DNA of 64,000 nt, taken from NCBI RefSeq assembly GCF_027853335.1, contig NZ_JAFEUS010000002.1:1596514-1660513 (forward strand). Direction: 5' to 3'. Shown piece by piece: positions 49,087 through 56,980 of the stretch; position 1 is the first letter of the stretch; each line of letters starts with the position of its first letter. The DNA comes from Leucobacter sp. UCMA 4100 (lineage in GTDB: Bacteria > Actinomycetota > Actinomycetes > Actinomycetales > Microbacteriaceae). The notes below the pieces were generated by a model. That model did not search any database, was not told where the DNA came from, and worked only from the letters and a program-made list of their open reading frames with translations. A program made the position numbers and the translations under genes.

Positions 49087-49626
49087 CTACTGTTCGAACT
49101 CGACCGCGGGAAAATCGACGGGAACGTCGAGCGCGATGTTGATGTAGTTCGTAAAGAGGTTGAGGCCGACCTGGGCGATGGTTTCGACGATTTGCTCGTC
49201 GCTCCATCCGTGCTCGCGAAGTGCCGGGATGGCATCGTCGCCCACTTCGCCCTGGTTTGCGACGAGCGTGTGCACGAACTGCAGCAGTGCGTCGACGCGG
49301 GGTTCATCGGAGTGCGCCCGCTGCGCCGTCTTGAGCTGCTCTTCGGTGAGCCCGGCCTGCGTGCCGAGGGCGGTGTGGGCCGCGAGGCAGTAGCTGCAGC
49401 TGTTGCGGTTGGCTACTGCGACGGCGATCTGCTCGGTGAGGGCAGCGCCGAGCGATCCGGTCGAGAAAGCTCCGAATGAGCCCCACATCGACTGCAGAGC
49501 GGCGGGTGAGTTGGCGACAACGCCGAACATATTCGGAACCGTCCCGAACGCCCCCTCGATCTTCGTAAGGTTTGACTTGACCGCGGCGCTCGCCTCGGCC
49601 ACTGGAACAACGGGTATTCGTGCCAT
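49087..49626 (-). CDS. Carboxymuconolactone decarboxylase / AhpD-like protein
   Basis: 179 residues from ATG 49626. The redox motif SCSYCLAAHTALG (C-x-x-C with the following His, about 78-85) and NIFTNYINIALDVPVDFP-like ending place it in the AhpD-type CMD family. Such proteins use the CxxC pair for peroxide or disulfide reactions. Divergent from an AraC regulator. Confidence 0.9.
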   Translation of the reverse strand: MARIPVVPVAEASAAVKSNLTKIEGAFGTVPNMFGVVANSPAALQSMWGSFGAFSTGSLGAALTEQIAVAVANRNSCSYCLAAHTALGTQAGLTEEQLKTAQRAHSDEPRVDALLQFVHTLVANQGEVGDDAIPALREHGWSDEQIVETIAQVGLNLFTNYINIALDVPVDFPAVEFEQ

Positions 49627-49755
49627 TGCTTCTCCTTCGTGACGTGAACACCGCTTCTGAAGCGGTGACTCCAGTCTCACAGCCACGTGTGGATGATTCG
49701 TGTCATATCACCCTCATTTCTTGCCCGATCGTCTCGACCTGGGTACTCTGGTCAC

Positions 49756-50634
49756 ATGCGCCCGCCCTTTGCCCCCAATGCGGATCACCCCATCGACCGC
49801 CTCGACGCCATGCTTCGGCGCTTCTCGGTTCGGGCGCAGCAGTTTCACGTGGGGCCGATGTGGGGCACTCGCCGGTTCGATCCGCGGCCGGGGCAGGGGT
49901 TTTTACATGTTCTGCGAGCCGGGCAGTTGACGCTCGTCGACGGGTCGGGGCGTGAGGCGCGCACGATCACCGAGCCGACCCTGCTCTTTTACCCGCGGGC
50001 CCACGAGCACGCGTTCGTCTCGCGGGAGCCAGGCGGGGTCGACCTCGCCTGTGCGACGCTCGAGTTCGACGGAGCTTCCACCCACCCGCTCGTCGCCACC
50101 ATGCCCTCCCTCGTCACGGTGCCAACCGCGCATGTGCAGGGCCTCGAGCTCTCGCTCGAGCTGCTCTCGCAGGAGGCCGGCGAGGTGCAGTGTGGCCACC
50201 GCCACGTCGTCGACCGGGTGTTCGAGATCGTGCTGCTGAAGCTGCTGCGCCACCTGCTCGACCAGCCAGACCTCGCCGAGGCCCCGGTCGGCCTTATGCG
50301 CGGATTCTCCGACCCCCAGATCGCCCGCGCCCTCACCGCCGTGCACGAGCAGCCCGGCGCCGAGTGGAGCCTCGACTCCCTCGCCGAGACCGCCCACATG
50401 TCGCGCAGCGCTTTCTCGGCCCGGTTCCGCGAGCTTGTCGCTGTGCCTCCGCACGACTACCTCATCGACTGGCGCATGACGGTGGGCAAGCAGCTGCTCA
50501 TGCGCGACTACTCGGTGGCACAGGTCGCCGCCGAGGTCGGCTACACGGGCAGCTCCTTCTCCCGGGTCTTCGCCCAGCGCGAGGGCCAGTCGCCGCGCGC
50601 CTGGCTCGACTCGCGCCGCGCACTCCTGCCCTAA
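49756..50634 (+). CDS. AraC-family transcriptional regulator
   Basis: 292 residues from ATG 49756. The N-terminal AraC-binding domain is cupin-like (about 15-160). The C-terminal double HTH (about 185-285) has WSLDSLAETAHMSRSAFSARFRELVAVPPHDYLIDWRM and YSVAQVAAEVGYTGSSFSRVFAQREGQSPRAWL. It is divergent from the AhpD-like gene, its likely target. Confidence 0.92.
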   Translation: MRPPFAPNADHPIDRLDAMLRRFSVRAQQFHVGPMWGTRRFDPRPGQGFLHVLRAGQLTLVDGSGREARTITEPTLLFYPRAHEHAFVSREPGGVDLACATLEFDGASTHPLVATMPSLVTVPTAHVQGLELSLELLSQEAGEVQCGHRHVVDRVFEIVLLKLLRHLLDQPDLAEAPVGLMRGFSDPQIARALTAVHEQPGAEWSLDSLAETAHMSRSAFSARFRELVAVPPHDYLIDWRMTVGKQLLMRDYSVAQVAAEVGYTGSSFSRVFAQREGQSPRAWLDSRRALLP

Positions 50635-50700
50635 CCGGGTGCGGATCGGCCGTCCTGCCGCCCCACACGGGTCCTGCCGCCCCGCGCGCTCACCTCACCC

Positions 50701-50760
50701 AAATTGTTTGCACTTTTCGGCCGTTTTGGGTGCTTTTAGCCCCAAAAGTGCAAACAATTT
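50701..50760. repeat. Perfect long palindrome (family B, copy 2)
   Basis: AAATTGTTTGCACTTTT (50701-50717) is exactly inverted as AAAAGTGCAAACAATTT (50744-50760). It lies between convergent genes (AraC and cupin) and probably acts as a bidirectional terminator. Confidence 0.85.
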
Positions 50761-50817
50761 GCCGAGCAGTGGCCGAGCGGAACCCGCGGTGCTCCCGGAA
50801 CCCCGGAACCCCGGAAC

Positions 50818-51111
50818 CTACGCCCCCGGCTTCTTTTCGACCTCGACGAACACGATCGTGTCGGTCGCGCCGCGGTTTTCGACACGGTGACGCGAGCCGG
50901 CCGGGCGGGTGTACGAGACGCCCGGCACGAGCTGCGCAACGAGCTCCTGGCCGTCAGCCTGCACGACGTGCATCGAGGCGGTGACAAGGGGAACCACCAC
51001 ATACTCGTACTCGTGCGTGTGCATGTCGATCACTCCGCCGGGCTCGATGGTCCACTTGATGACCCTGAAGTGCTCGTTGTCGAGTTGCGTTTCGCCGTGC
51101 GCCGTTGCCAT
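50818..51111 (-). CDS. Small cupin-domain protein
   Basis: 97 residues; start at ATG 51111 (MATAHGETQLDNEHF). A single cupin barrel: WTIEPGGVIDMHTHEYEYVVVPLV and YTRPAGSRHRVENRGATDTIVFVEVE, with metal-site-like His/His/Glu and a later His. The ligand or reaction is unknown. Co-directional with the DUF308 gene, 14 nt after its stop. Confidence 0.85.
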   Translation of the reverse strand: MATAHGETQLDNEHFRVIKWTIEPGGVIDMHTHEYEYVVVPLVTASMHVVQADGQELVAQLVPGVSYTRPAGSRHRVENRGATDTIVFVEVEKKPGA

Positions 51112-51125
51112 GGAACGTGATACTC

Positions 51126-51695
51126 CTAAATGCTCGTGATCGTGAGCGGTTGTTTGCGCAGCGCGAAGGCCTGCACGATTGTGAAGACGCCGATCGCGAA
51201 GAGCACGAGGCCGATGAACACGGCCACGATCGTGAGCGCGACTGTGGGCCACACGAGGGTCACGACGCCAGCGGCGATCGTGGCGATTGAGGGCAGCAGC
51301 ACCAGGGCTGATCCGCCGGCTCGCACCGCGATGAGTAGGCCGAGGGCGCCCATGAAGAGCAGGCCGAAGCCCAGAACGTTGATGATGACGGCGCTCGTGA
51401 ACTGGGCGAAGACGATTGAGAGCACGCCGCCCACGACGAGCAGCAGGCCGCCGATGGTGCCGGCCGGGCCGCGCTGCAAGAGAAAAGCGCTCGCGCCAGA
51501 CGCGATGAAGCTCGCGCCGATGATGAAGGCGAGCAGGTTCACCGGTGCCCACGGGAAGGCCATGAGGCCGATCGCGGTGAGGCAGCAGAGAATGCCGACC
51601 ACGAGAAAGATCCACCATGAGACCTGACGCACTGCGATGCGGGGGCCTGGCATGCCAGACGGATCACCCGCGGGAAAAATTGGGCCTTGAGACAT
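51126..51695 (-). CDS. HdeD/DUF308 family membrane protein
   Basis: 189 residues with six membrane helices in three repeated pairs (for example LLLVVGGVLSIVFAQFTSAVIINVLGFGLLFMGALGLLIAVRAGG). That fits HdeD-type DUF308 proteins, known for acid resistance in E. coli and otherwise uncharacterised. The N-terminus is Pro/Gly-rich and cytoplasmic. Confidence 0.82.
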   Translation of the reverse strand: MSQGPIFPAGDPSGMPGPRIAVRQVSWWIFLVVGILCCLTAIGLMAFPWAPVNLLAFIIGASFIASGASAFLLQRGPAGTIGGLLLVVGGVLSIVFAQFTSAVIINVLGFGLLFMGALGLLIAVRAGGSALVLLPSIATIAAGVVTLVWPTVALTIVAVFIGLVLFAIGVFTIVQAFALRKQPLTITSI

Positions 51696-51739
51696 GGTTT
51701 CCTCCTCGACGTGCTCCCTCTATGGTAGCGCGCCCGGGC

Positions 51740-52432
51740 TTAGCGAATGAAGAGCAGCAGGCCCGCGACCGCGATGAAGAGGGCGCCGAACACGCGGTTC
51801 ATGGTGCGCTCGCCACGGGCGGTGCGGCTGAAGCGCTGAAAGGGCTGTGCGGCCCCGGCGAAGAATCCCCACATGACGACGGTGTCGATCGCCATGACGG
51901 TCGTGATGAGAAAGAGGTACTGGCGGGCGATCGGTTCGCCGGGCACGATGAACTGCGGCAGGAACGCGAGAAAGAAGAGAATCGCTTTCGGGTTCAGCAT
52001 ATTGACCCAGAAGCCGCGGCTGATCATGCCCGCGGGCGAGCTGGCCGGTGCGGCGGGAGCTGGCGCGGGGGTCTCGGCAGTGATTTCATGCGGATCGGCC
52101 CCGGCCGCACCCGCGGGAACCGGCACGGGCTGCTCGGCCTTCACGGGCGCGAAGAACATGCGCAGGCCGAGGTAGGCGAGGTAGGCCGCGCCCGCATAGC
52201 GAATGATTTCGAAGATGAGCGGCGATCGTTGCACGATGACGCCGACGCCGGCGGCAACGATGATGACGTGGGCGACGAGTGCGAGCTGCTGCCCGAGCAC
52301 GCCCCAGCCTGAGCGGCGCCATCCCACGGCGAGCGAGTTCGACATGGTGTTGATTGCACCGGCGCCCGGCGTCAGGCTAATGACGAGGCAGGCGGTAACG
52401 AGCGAGATCCAGAGACTCAGGGGCACCACCAT
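51740..52432 (-). CDS. LysE-family translocator
   Basis: 230 residues, ATG 52432 (GTG 52429/52426 are possible). The family start LVTACLVISLTPGAGAINTMSNSLAVGWRRSG is clear, followed by YLAYLGLRMFF and INPKAILFFLAFLPQFIV-like LNPKAILFFLAFLPQFI. A Pro/Ala-rich cytoplasmic loop (about 96-125) is longer than usual. Exports an amino acid or derivative; substrate open. Confidence 0.92.
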   Translation of the reverse strand: MVVPLSLWISLVTACLVISLTPGAGAINTMSNSLAVGWRRSGWGVLGQQLALVAHVIIVAAGVGVIVQRSPLIFEIIRYAGAAYLAYLGLRMFFAPVKAEQPVPVPAGAAGADPHEITAETPAPAPAAPASSPAGMISRGFWVNMLNPKAILFFLAFLPQFIVPGEPIARQYLFLITTVMAIDTVVMWGFFAGAAQPFQRFSRTARGERTMNRVFGALFIAVAGLLLFIR

Positions 52433-52466
52433 ATTCTACGGTGGCGGGCGGCCCCCTCGCACCGGG

Positions 52467-53654
52467 CTACAGCGCGAGCGACAGGTTGCCGACGCCCGTG
52501 AACTCGACGTGTTCGAGGCCCTGCCACGTGGCGGCGCGGCGAAGCAGCGTGACCGCGGCCTCTGGCGTGCGTTTCGGGGCGCGGGGCTCTTGCCAGGCGG
52601 CCTGCACCACGAGGGTGCTGCGGGCGCGGTCGGCCTTGAGGTCGATGCGGCCCACGAGCCTGCCGCCCACCATGAGCGGCAGGCAGTAGTAGCCGTACTG
52701 CCGTTTCTCTTTGGGGGTGTAAATCTCGATGCGGTAGTGAAAGTCGAAGAGGCGTTCGGCGCGCGGTCGAAACCAGCTGAGCGGATCGAACGGGGTGAGC
52801 AGCGCATCTGGCGCAATGCGCCCCACCGGCTGGGTGTCGCGGTGCATCCAGGCGGCGATTGGCTTGCCGCGCGAGTCGATCCACCCATCGACCGTGGCGG
52901 GTACGAGCGTGCCCTCAGCCTCGAGACGGGCGACGGCTGAGCGGGCGTCTTTGAGCGGCAGGCGGTGGTAGTCGGCGAGGTCGGCGAGTGTGCCGACGCC
53001 GAGGGCCCGCGAGGCGATCTCGACGAGCGTGGCCTGTGCCTCGTCACGCGGGGTCTCAGCGAGGGCATGGGCCGGCAGTTGCTCGCTCGCGAGCGCGTAG
53101 CGGCGCATGAAGCGCTCGCGGCCGGCGCTCACCACCTCGCCGGTGGCAAAGAGCATCTCGACGGCCTGCTTGGTTTCTGACCAGTCCCACCACTCGCCAC
53201 GGTTCGCGCGCCCCTGGGGTTCGAGCTCGTTCACGAGTAGGGGGCCTTCGGTGGCGAGGCGCTCTCGGACGAAGTCGGCGCTCGCCGCGAGTGCGTCAAG
53301 CCGGCCGCGGGCGTGAAAGCGTTCGCGAAAGTCGTGCATGCGCCACGCGAAGAGGTGCCGGTCGGCGACGGGAATGAAGGCGGCCTCGTGAGCCCAGTAC
53401 TCGGTGAAGTCGTCGTCGCGCCAGAGCCGCTGGTCGAGGGTGTCGTGCGAGTAGGCTCCGAGCCTTGAGAACGCCGGCATGTAGTGGCTGCGCGAGAAGA
53501 CGTTGACCGAGTCAATCTGCAGCACGTGTAGGTGGCCCATGACGTCGTCGAGCGACCTCGTTCGGCCCCTGCCGAAGCCCTGTGCCGCGAGGGCGAGCGC
53601 GCGGGCCTCGGGCAGCGAGAGGCTCGTGGGGGAGCGGTGCGGGCCCGGCGTCAT
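52467..53654 (-). CDS. YcaQ/AlkX-like winged-helix DNA glycosylase
   Basis: 395 residues from ATG 53654, overlapping the thioesterase stop by ATGA. It is an HTH_42 (DUF1006) protein: SLSLPEARALALAAQGF, then HLHVLQIDSVNVFSRSHYMPAFSRLG, and TEYWAHEAAFIPVADRHLFAWRM. The Gln-x-Asp motif (QID, about 44-46) matches the YcaQ/AlkX subfamily, which unhooks interstrand crosslinks. Inferred role is repair of alkylation or crosslink damage. Confidence 0.88.
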   Translation of the reverse strand: MTPGPHRSPTSLSLPEARALALAAQGFGRGRTRSLDDVMGHLHVLQIDSVNVFSRSHYMPAFSRLGAYSHDTLDQRLWRDDDFTEYWAHEAAFIPVADRHLFAWRMHDFRERFHARGRLDALAASADFVRERLATEGPLLVNELEPQGRANRGEWWDWSETKQAVEMLFATGEVVSAGRERFMRRYALASEQLPAHALAETPRDEAQATLVEIASRALGVGTLADLADYHRLPLKDARSAVARLEAEGTLVPATVDGWIDSRGKPIAAWMHRDTQPVGRIAPDALLTPFDPLSWFRPRAERLFDFHYRIEIYTPKEKRQYGYYCLPLMVGGRLVGRIDLKADRARSTLVVQAAWQEPRAPKRTPEAAVTLLRRAATWQGLEHVEFTGVGNLSLAL

Positions 53655-54436
53655 TGCGGCATCGGCCGCACGGTGAGGGTTTGCGATACCTGGCCGATGG
53701 GGCCCGCCTCGTCGTGCAGAATCGTCTGGGTGAGGCCGCGCCCGCCCGCGCCAAAGGTGACCCTCGTGTCGTAGCCGGCCCACTCGCTCACGGGCTCGCG
53801 CACGAGGCTCACGGTGAGGTCAAGGTTCGGGAACATGACGGCTGCGGGGTCTTCACGCGGGGTGAGCCCGTTCGCGGTGTCGATGACGCCGAGCATTCTC
53901 GCTGTGAACGACGAAGGCTCTGAATCGAGAATCGCAAAGCCAGCCCGGGCCCAGCCCCTCGCGCGACCGGGCTCCTCCTGGTCGCGGTAGGTCTCGATTG
54001 ACCGCACGAACTCGCCCTTCCAGTCGTTCGAGTAGGCCCACGGCTGCATGGTGTCTCGCCCCGGCAGTGCCTCGAGCGCGGTGCCCTCGAGTGCACTCGT
54101 GTCGCTCGCCGAGAGCATCCAGGCCCTCGCGACGAGCGCGGCGCGGCCTCCGTGCGAGAGCGTCGCCTCGACAAGTTCAATGGTGCGGCCCGGGCGAACG
54201 ACGCGCACGTCGACCTCGCAGACATCGAGGGGGATCACGCCGAGAATGTCGTAGGTCACTCGCGAGAGGGCGAGCGAGCCGCCGCGCCTGGCGTGATCCT
54301 GCTCGATGAGGTGGGCGAGGAGGCCCATGGGGGCTGCGATGTGCTGCTCGTCTGACTTCCATGCGCCGCCAACGAGTGGTGTTGCGGCGAACTCACGGGC
54401 TGAGACCCTCGTGAAATAACTCTGTGCTTCGGGCAC
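53651..54436 (-). CDS. Double hot-dog acyl-CoA thioesterase-like protein
   Basis: 261 residues from GTG 54436. The TesB-like double hot-dog architecture is suggested by AAPMGLLAHLIEQDHARRGGSLALSRVTYDILGVIPLDVCEVDVRVVRPGRTIELVEATLSHGGRAALVARAWML and a matching C-terminal half. Co-directional with the YcaQ-like gene. Substrate unknown. Confidence 0.8.
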   Translation of the reverse strand: MPEAQSYFTRVSAREFAATPLVGGAWKSDEQHIAAPMGLLAHLIEQDHARRGGSLALSRVTYDILGVIPLDVCEVDVRVVRPGRTIELVEATLSHGGRAALVARAWMLSASDTSALEGTALEALPGRDTMQPWAYSNDWKGEFVRSIETYRDQEEPGRARGWARAGFAILDSEPSSFTARMLGVIDTANGLTPREDPAAVMFPNLDLTVSLVREPVSEWAGYDTRVTFGAGGRGLTQTILHDEAGPIGQVSQTLTVRPMPQ

Positions 54437-54461
54437 GCTACCCCCTTTGGTGATTCAGGTT

Positions 54462-55217
54462 CTAGCGTAGCGGAGCGGGCCAGCCCCTCACGAAGCGTTC
54501 GATCGTCGCCGTTTCGTGAGGGTCGAGGTCGAAGTGCGCGAAGAGGGCGGGGTCGCTCCAGACTCGGTCGAGCGGCAGGTCTGGCACGAGGCGAAACACT
54601 GCCGGGGTGTTGTGCCGCGTGAGCCTTCGCCGGGCCACGAGAAAGCGAAAGAAGCGCGTGCGCATGTAGCCAACGAGGGAGCGCGCCTCGGTCGCTGAAT
54701 CGCAGAGCGCCGCGACGAGGTAGTTCCCCGTGCAGGCCTCGCCCGGTGGCGAGACGAAGGGGCCAGGCGAGTCCCAGATCATGCGCGGGAAATCGCGATC
54801 GCCGCCGCTCGTTGCTTGGATGAGTACTTTCCAGCGGTCGATCCACCCCTCGCGTGCGTTGACCTCGTCGCGCGCGATCCATGCGACGCCGAGGTGGCTG
54901 TGCAGCGTGAGCGGGTGTTCGGGTCCCGGCTCTGGCTCACCGAGATAGCCGGCGACGAGGCCGAAGGGGTTGAGCGGGCCGACGCGGTGCTCGAATGAGG
55001 GGTAGCCGAGCGCGAGGGTCTTGCGCACGATGCACCGGGTACAGGGGGCGTTGACGAGGTCGGCGAACTCGGTGAGACGCTGCTGCTCGGCCAGGTGGTC
55101 TGGGGTTCCCGTGGCGACGCGGGTGGTCGTGCAGTGGTTCGGCTGGGGCGCGTTCCACAGCACGTGAACCAGGCTCTCCGTGGGCAGGTTGCCCGGGTCT
55201 TGGCTGGAGCGAATCAT
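54462..55217 (-). CDS. Orphan protein resembling the C-terminal region of Eco57I-type DNA methylases
   Basis: 251 residues from ATG 55217. The middle and end (FGLVAGYLGEPE, ARDEVNAREGWIDRWKVLIQATSGG, SPPGEACTGNYLVAALCDS, LVGYMRTRFFRFLVARRRLTRHN, FRLVPDL and RVWSDPALFAHFDLDPHETATIERFV) match the tail found in Eco57I-like N6-adenine methylase proteins, as known to me. No SAM site or NPPY motif is present, so it cannot methylate alone. The N-terminus has CTRC and is unrecognised. It may be a relic of a restriction-modification system or a separately encoded subunit. Confidence 0.65.
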   Translation of the reverse strand: MIRSSQDPGNLPTESLVHVLWNAPQPNHCTTTRVATGTPDHLAEQQRLTEFADLVNAPCTRCIVRKTLALGYPSFEHRVGPLNPFGLVAGYLGEPEPGPEHPLTLHSHLGVAWIARDEVNAREGWIDRWKVLIQATSGGDRDFPRMIWDSPGPFVSPPGEACTGNYLVAALCDSATEARSLVGYMRTRFFRFLVARRRLTRHNTPAVFRLVPDLPLDRVWSDPALFAHFDLDPHETATIERFVRGWPAPLR

Positions 55218-55322
55218 GGCGTTCTTTCTCGGGTCATCGGTGACTAGACATACCGATAGTGTACTGGTACCCGGTCGCTAATGCCCTGGTTCAAGTATCC
55301 GGGTGCCGAGACACTGTTAGGT

Positions 55323-55607
55323 ATGCCCAGGGTTCCTTCACGCGCTGCCGAACACATCGGCCAGCTCATGCTCGAACAACGGCGCATGCGTGGCATGACC
55401 CAGGACGAGGTCGCGGCCGTGAGTGGCATCGACTCGTCGAACATTCGCGCCTACGAGCGGGGCCGTTCGATGCCGAACGTGCAGTCGCTCGTGCGGGTCG
55501 CCGACGCGCTCGACGTGCACCCCGGAGTGCTGCTTGAGGGGCTTACCCCGGCGATCTTCCGCGAACCGCGGTCGGCCGACGCTGCCACGCCACGCCGCGC
55601 ATCCTGA
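55323..55607 (+). CDS. XRE-family helix-turn-helix regulator (C-protein-like)
   Basis: 94 residues from ATG 55323; ATG 55281 is an alternative that adds 14 residues. The HTH (about 12-70) is AAEHIGQLMLEQRRMRGMTQDEVAAVSGIDSSNIRAYERGRSMPNVQSLVRVADALDVHPGVLLEGL. Small single-domain XRE proteins beside restriction-modification genes often are controller proteins. It is divergent from the methylase-like fragment. Confidence 0.85.
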   Translation: MPRVPSRAAEHIGQLMLEQRRMRGMTQDEVAAVSGIDSSNIRAYERGRSMPNVQSLVRVADALDVHPGVLLEGLTPAIFREPRSADAATPRRAS

Positions 55608-55711
55608 GTGTTTGCTTTGTATACGATCGCTTACTGAGTTCGCGATCTGGGGCTAGGCGTGCCACGCTTAGTGGCGAGTGCGAGCGACCTGCTCGTGAGA
55701 GAGGGTGCAGC

Positions 55712-56323
55712 ATGGGTGTTTGGGTTCGGCGTCAGGTCGCGAGACTCTTTTGGCTCTTCTCGCGGTGGCGCCTCGTGCCAGAGGCAAACCCGCACCATGG
55801 CCCCAGGCTGATGCTCGGCGCACCCCACACCTCAAACTTCGACTTTGTGCTCATGCTCGCGATCGCCTGGCGGGCGGGCCTCAAGGTTCGCTGGCTCGGT
55901 AAGCAGGAGCTGTTTAAGGGCATCGCGGGCCCGATCATGCGTGGCCTCGGCGGCATTCCCGTCGATCGCTCACGCCCCGAGGGCATCGTCGGCGAGGTCG
56001 TCGCGCTCGCCAAGGGCGACGCAGAGTTCGCCCTCGTCGTGACTCCTGAGGGTACCCGAAGCGGATCGTCGTGGCGCAGCGGCTTTTATCGCATCGCGTA
56101 TCGCGCGGGCCTTCCCGTGACGATGGGCTTCGCCGATGGGTCGACTCGCAGCGCAGGCCTCGGACCCACGATCGAACTCACGGGTGACGTTGAAGCCGAT
56201 ATGTCTGTTATTCGAGAGTTCTACGCCGATAAGACCGGCGTGAAGCCTGAGCTACGTACCGAGCCCCGACTTCAGGATGAGGCGCGGTTGACGGCGTACC
56301 TGCGCGAGTCTCGAAACAACTGA
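55712..56323 (+). CDS. PlsC-type acyltransferase
   Basis: 203 residues. Motif I HTSNFD (HxxxxD, about 35-40) carries the catalytic His. Motif II is KQELFKGIAGPIMRGLGGIPVDR and motif III VVTPEGTR. The family acylates lysophospholipids or other acceptors; this short, single-domain form has no identified acceptor. Near GAGAGGG before the ATG is a Shine-Dalgarno candidate. Confidence 0.88.
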   Translation: MGVWVRRQVARLFWLFSRWRLVPEANPHHGPRLMLGAPHTSNFDFVLMLAIAWRAGLKVRWLGKQELFKGIAGPIMRGLGGIPVDRSRPEGIVGEVVALAKGDAEFALVVTPEGTRSGSSWRSGFYRIAYRAGLPVTMGFADGSTRSAGLGPTIELTGDVEADMSVIREFYADKTGVKPELRTEPRLQDEARLTAYLRESRNN

Positions 56324-56343
56324 TTCCGTAGTAAATCTTCAAC

Positions 56344-56372
56344 TTGACAACGGAATGGGTTGTCTTGATACA
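56344..56372 (+). promoter_or_regulatory. Promoter with operator dyad of PACE-like gene
   Basis: -35 TTGACA (56344-56349) and -10 GATACA (56367-56372), 17-nt spacer. The dyad GACAAC (56346-56351) and GTTGTC (56359-56364) fills the spacer and is a likely repressor site. Confidence 0.6.
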
Positions 56373-56447
56373 CTTTTGCGTATGTAATGCGTAGATTGAA
56401 GGCCATTACGAGAGCCTTCCGCGGTACAGTTCAAACGGAGTGATAAC

Positions 56448-56945
56448 GTGTCCATCTCGGGCCACACCGCTAACATCGCCTTACCCGCTCTTCAGCCGCG
56501 CTATTTCGAGTTGCACCCGACGCTTCGTCGAGTCACGTTCGTCGCCGGTTACGAGAGCCTGGGCGTGCTCTTCACCACCGTCGTCCTTTCTGGCCTGCTC
56601 GGCCACGGCGGCGGCTCATCGTTCACCACTGCGATTCTCGTGTCGACCGCAGCGACCATCTGGAACTACCTGTGGAACACCATCTTCGAGAGCCTCGAAC
56701 GCCGCCGCGGGGCCACCTCGCGCGGGGTGCTCTCGCGCACGATCCACGCCATTGGTTATGAGGGTGGGGTGCTGTTCTTCACCGTTCCGATCGTCGCACT
56801 CATGCTGCACGTCTCGTTCCTCGAGGCGCTCGCTATTGAGGCCAGCCTGCTCGTCTTTTTTCTCGTGTTCACGGTCGTTTACACTTGGATGTTTGACGCA
56901 ATCTTTGGTTTGCCCGCGTCGGTCACCGGCACACGCGTGGAGTAG
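56448..56945 (+). CDS. PACE/chlorhexidine-efflux-type membrane protein
   Basis: 165 residues from GTG 56448 (GGAG 12 nt before). Two tandem two-helix units: FVAGYESLGVLFTTVVLSGLL with WNYLWNTIFESLERR, and RTIHAIGYEGGVLFFTVPIVALM with YTWMFDAIFGLP. The paired Glu-containing helices and the W-N/N/D motif match the PACE (BTP) family of small cation exporters. The family was first known from Proteobacteria. Substrate unknown, probably a cationic antimicrobial or polyamine-like compound. Confidence 0.8.
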   Translation: MSISGHTANIALPALQPRYFELHPTLRRVTFVAGYESLGVLFTTVVLSGLLGHGGGSSFTTAILVSTAATIWNYLWNTIFESLERRRGATSRGVLSRTIHAIGYEGGVLFFTVPIVALMLHVSFLEALAIEASLLVFFLVFTVVYTWMFDAIFGLPASVTGTRVE

Positions 56946-56980
56946 CCGGCGAAAGGCCGCCCAGCCGCTACCATCAAGGT

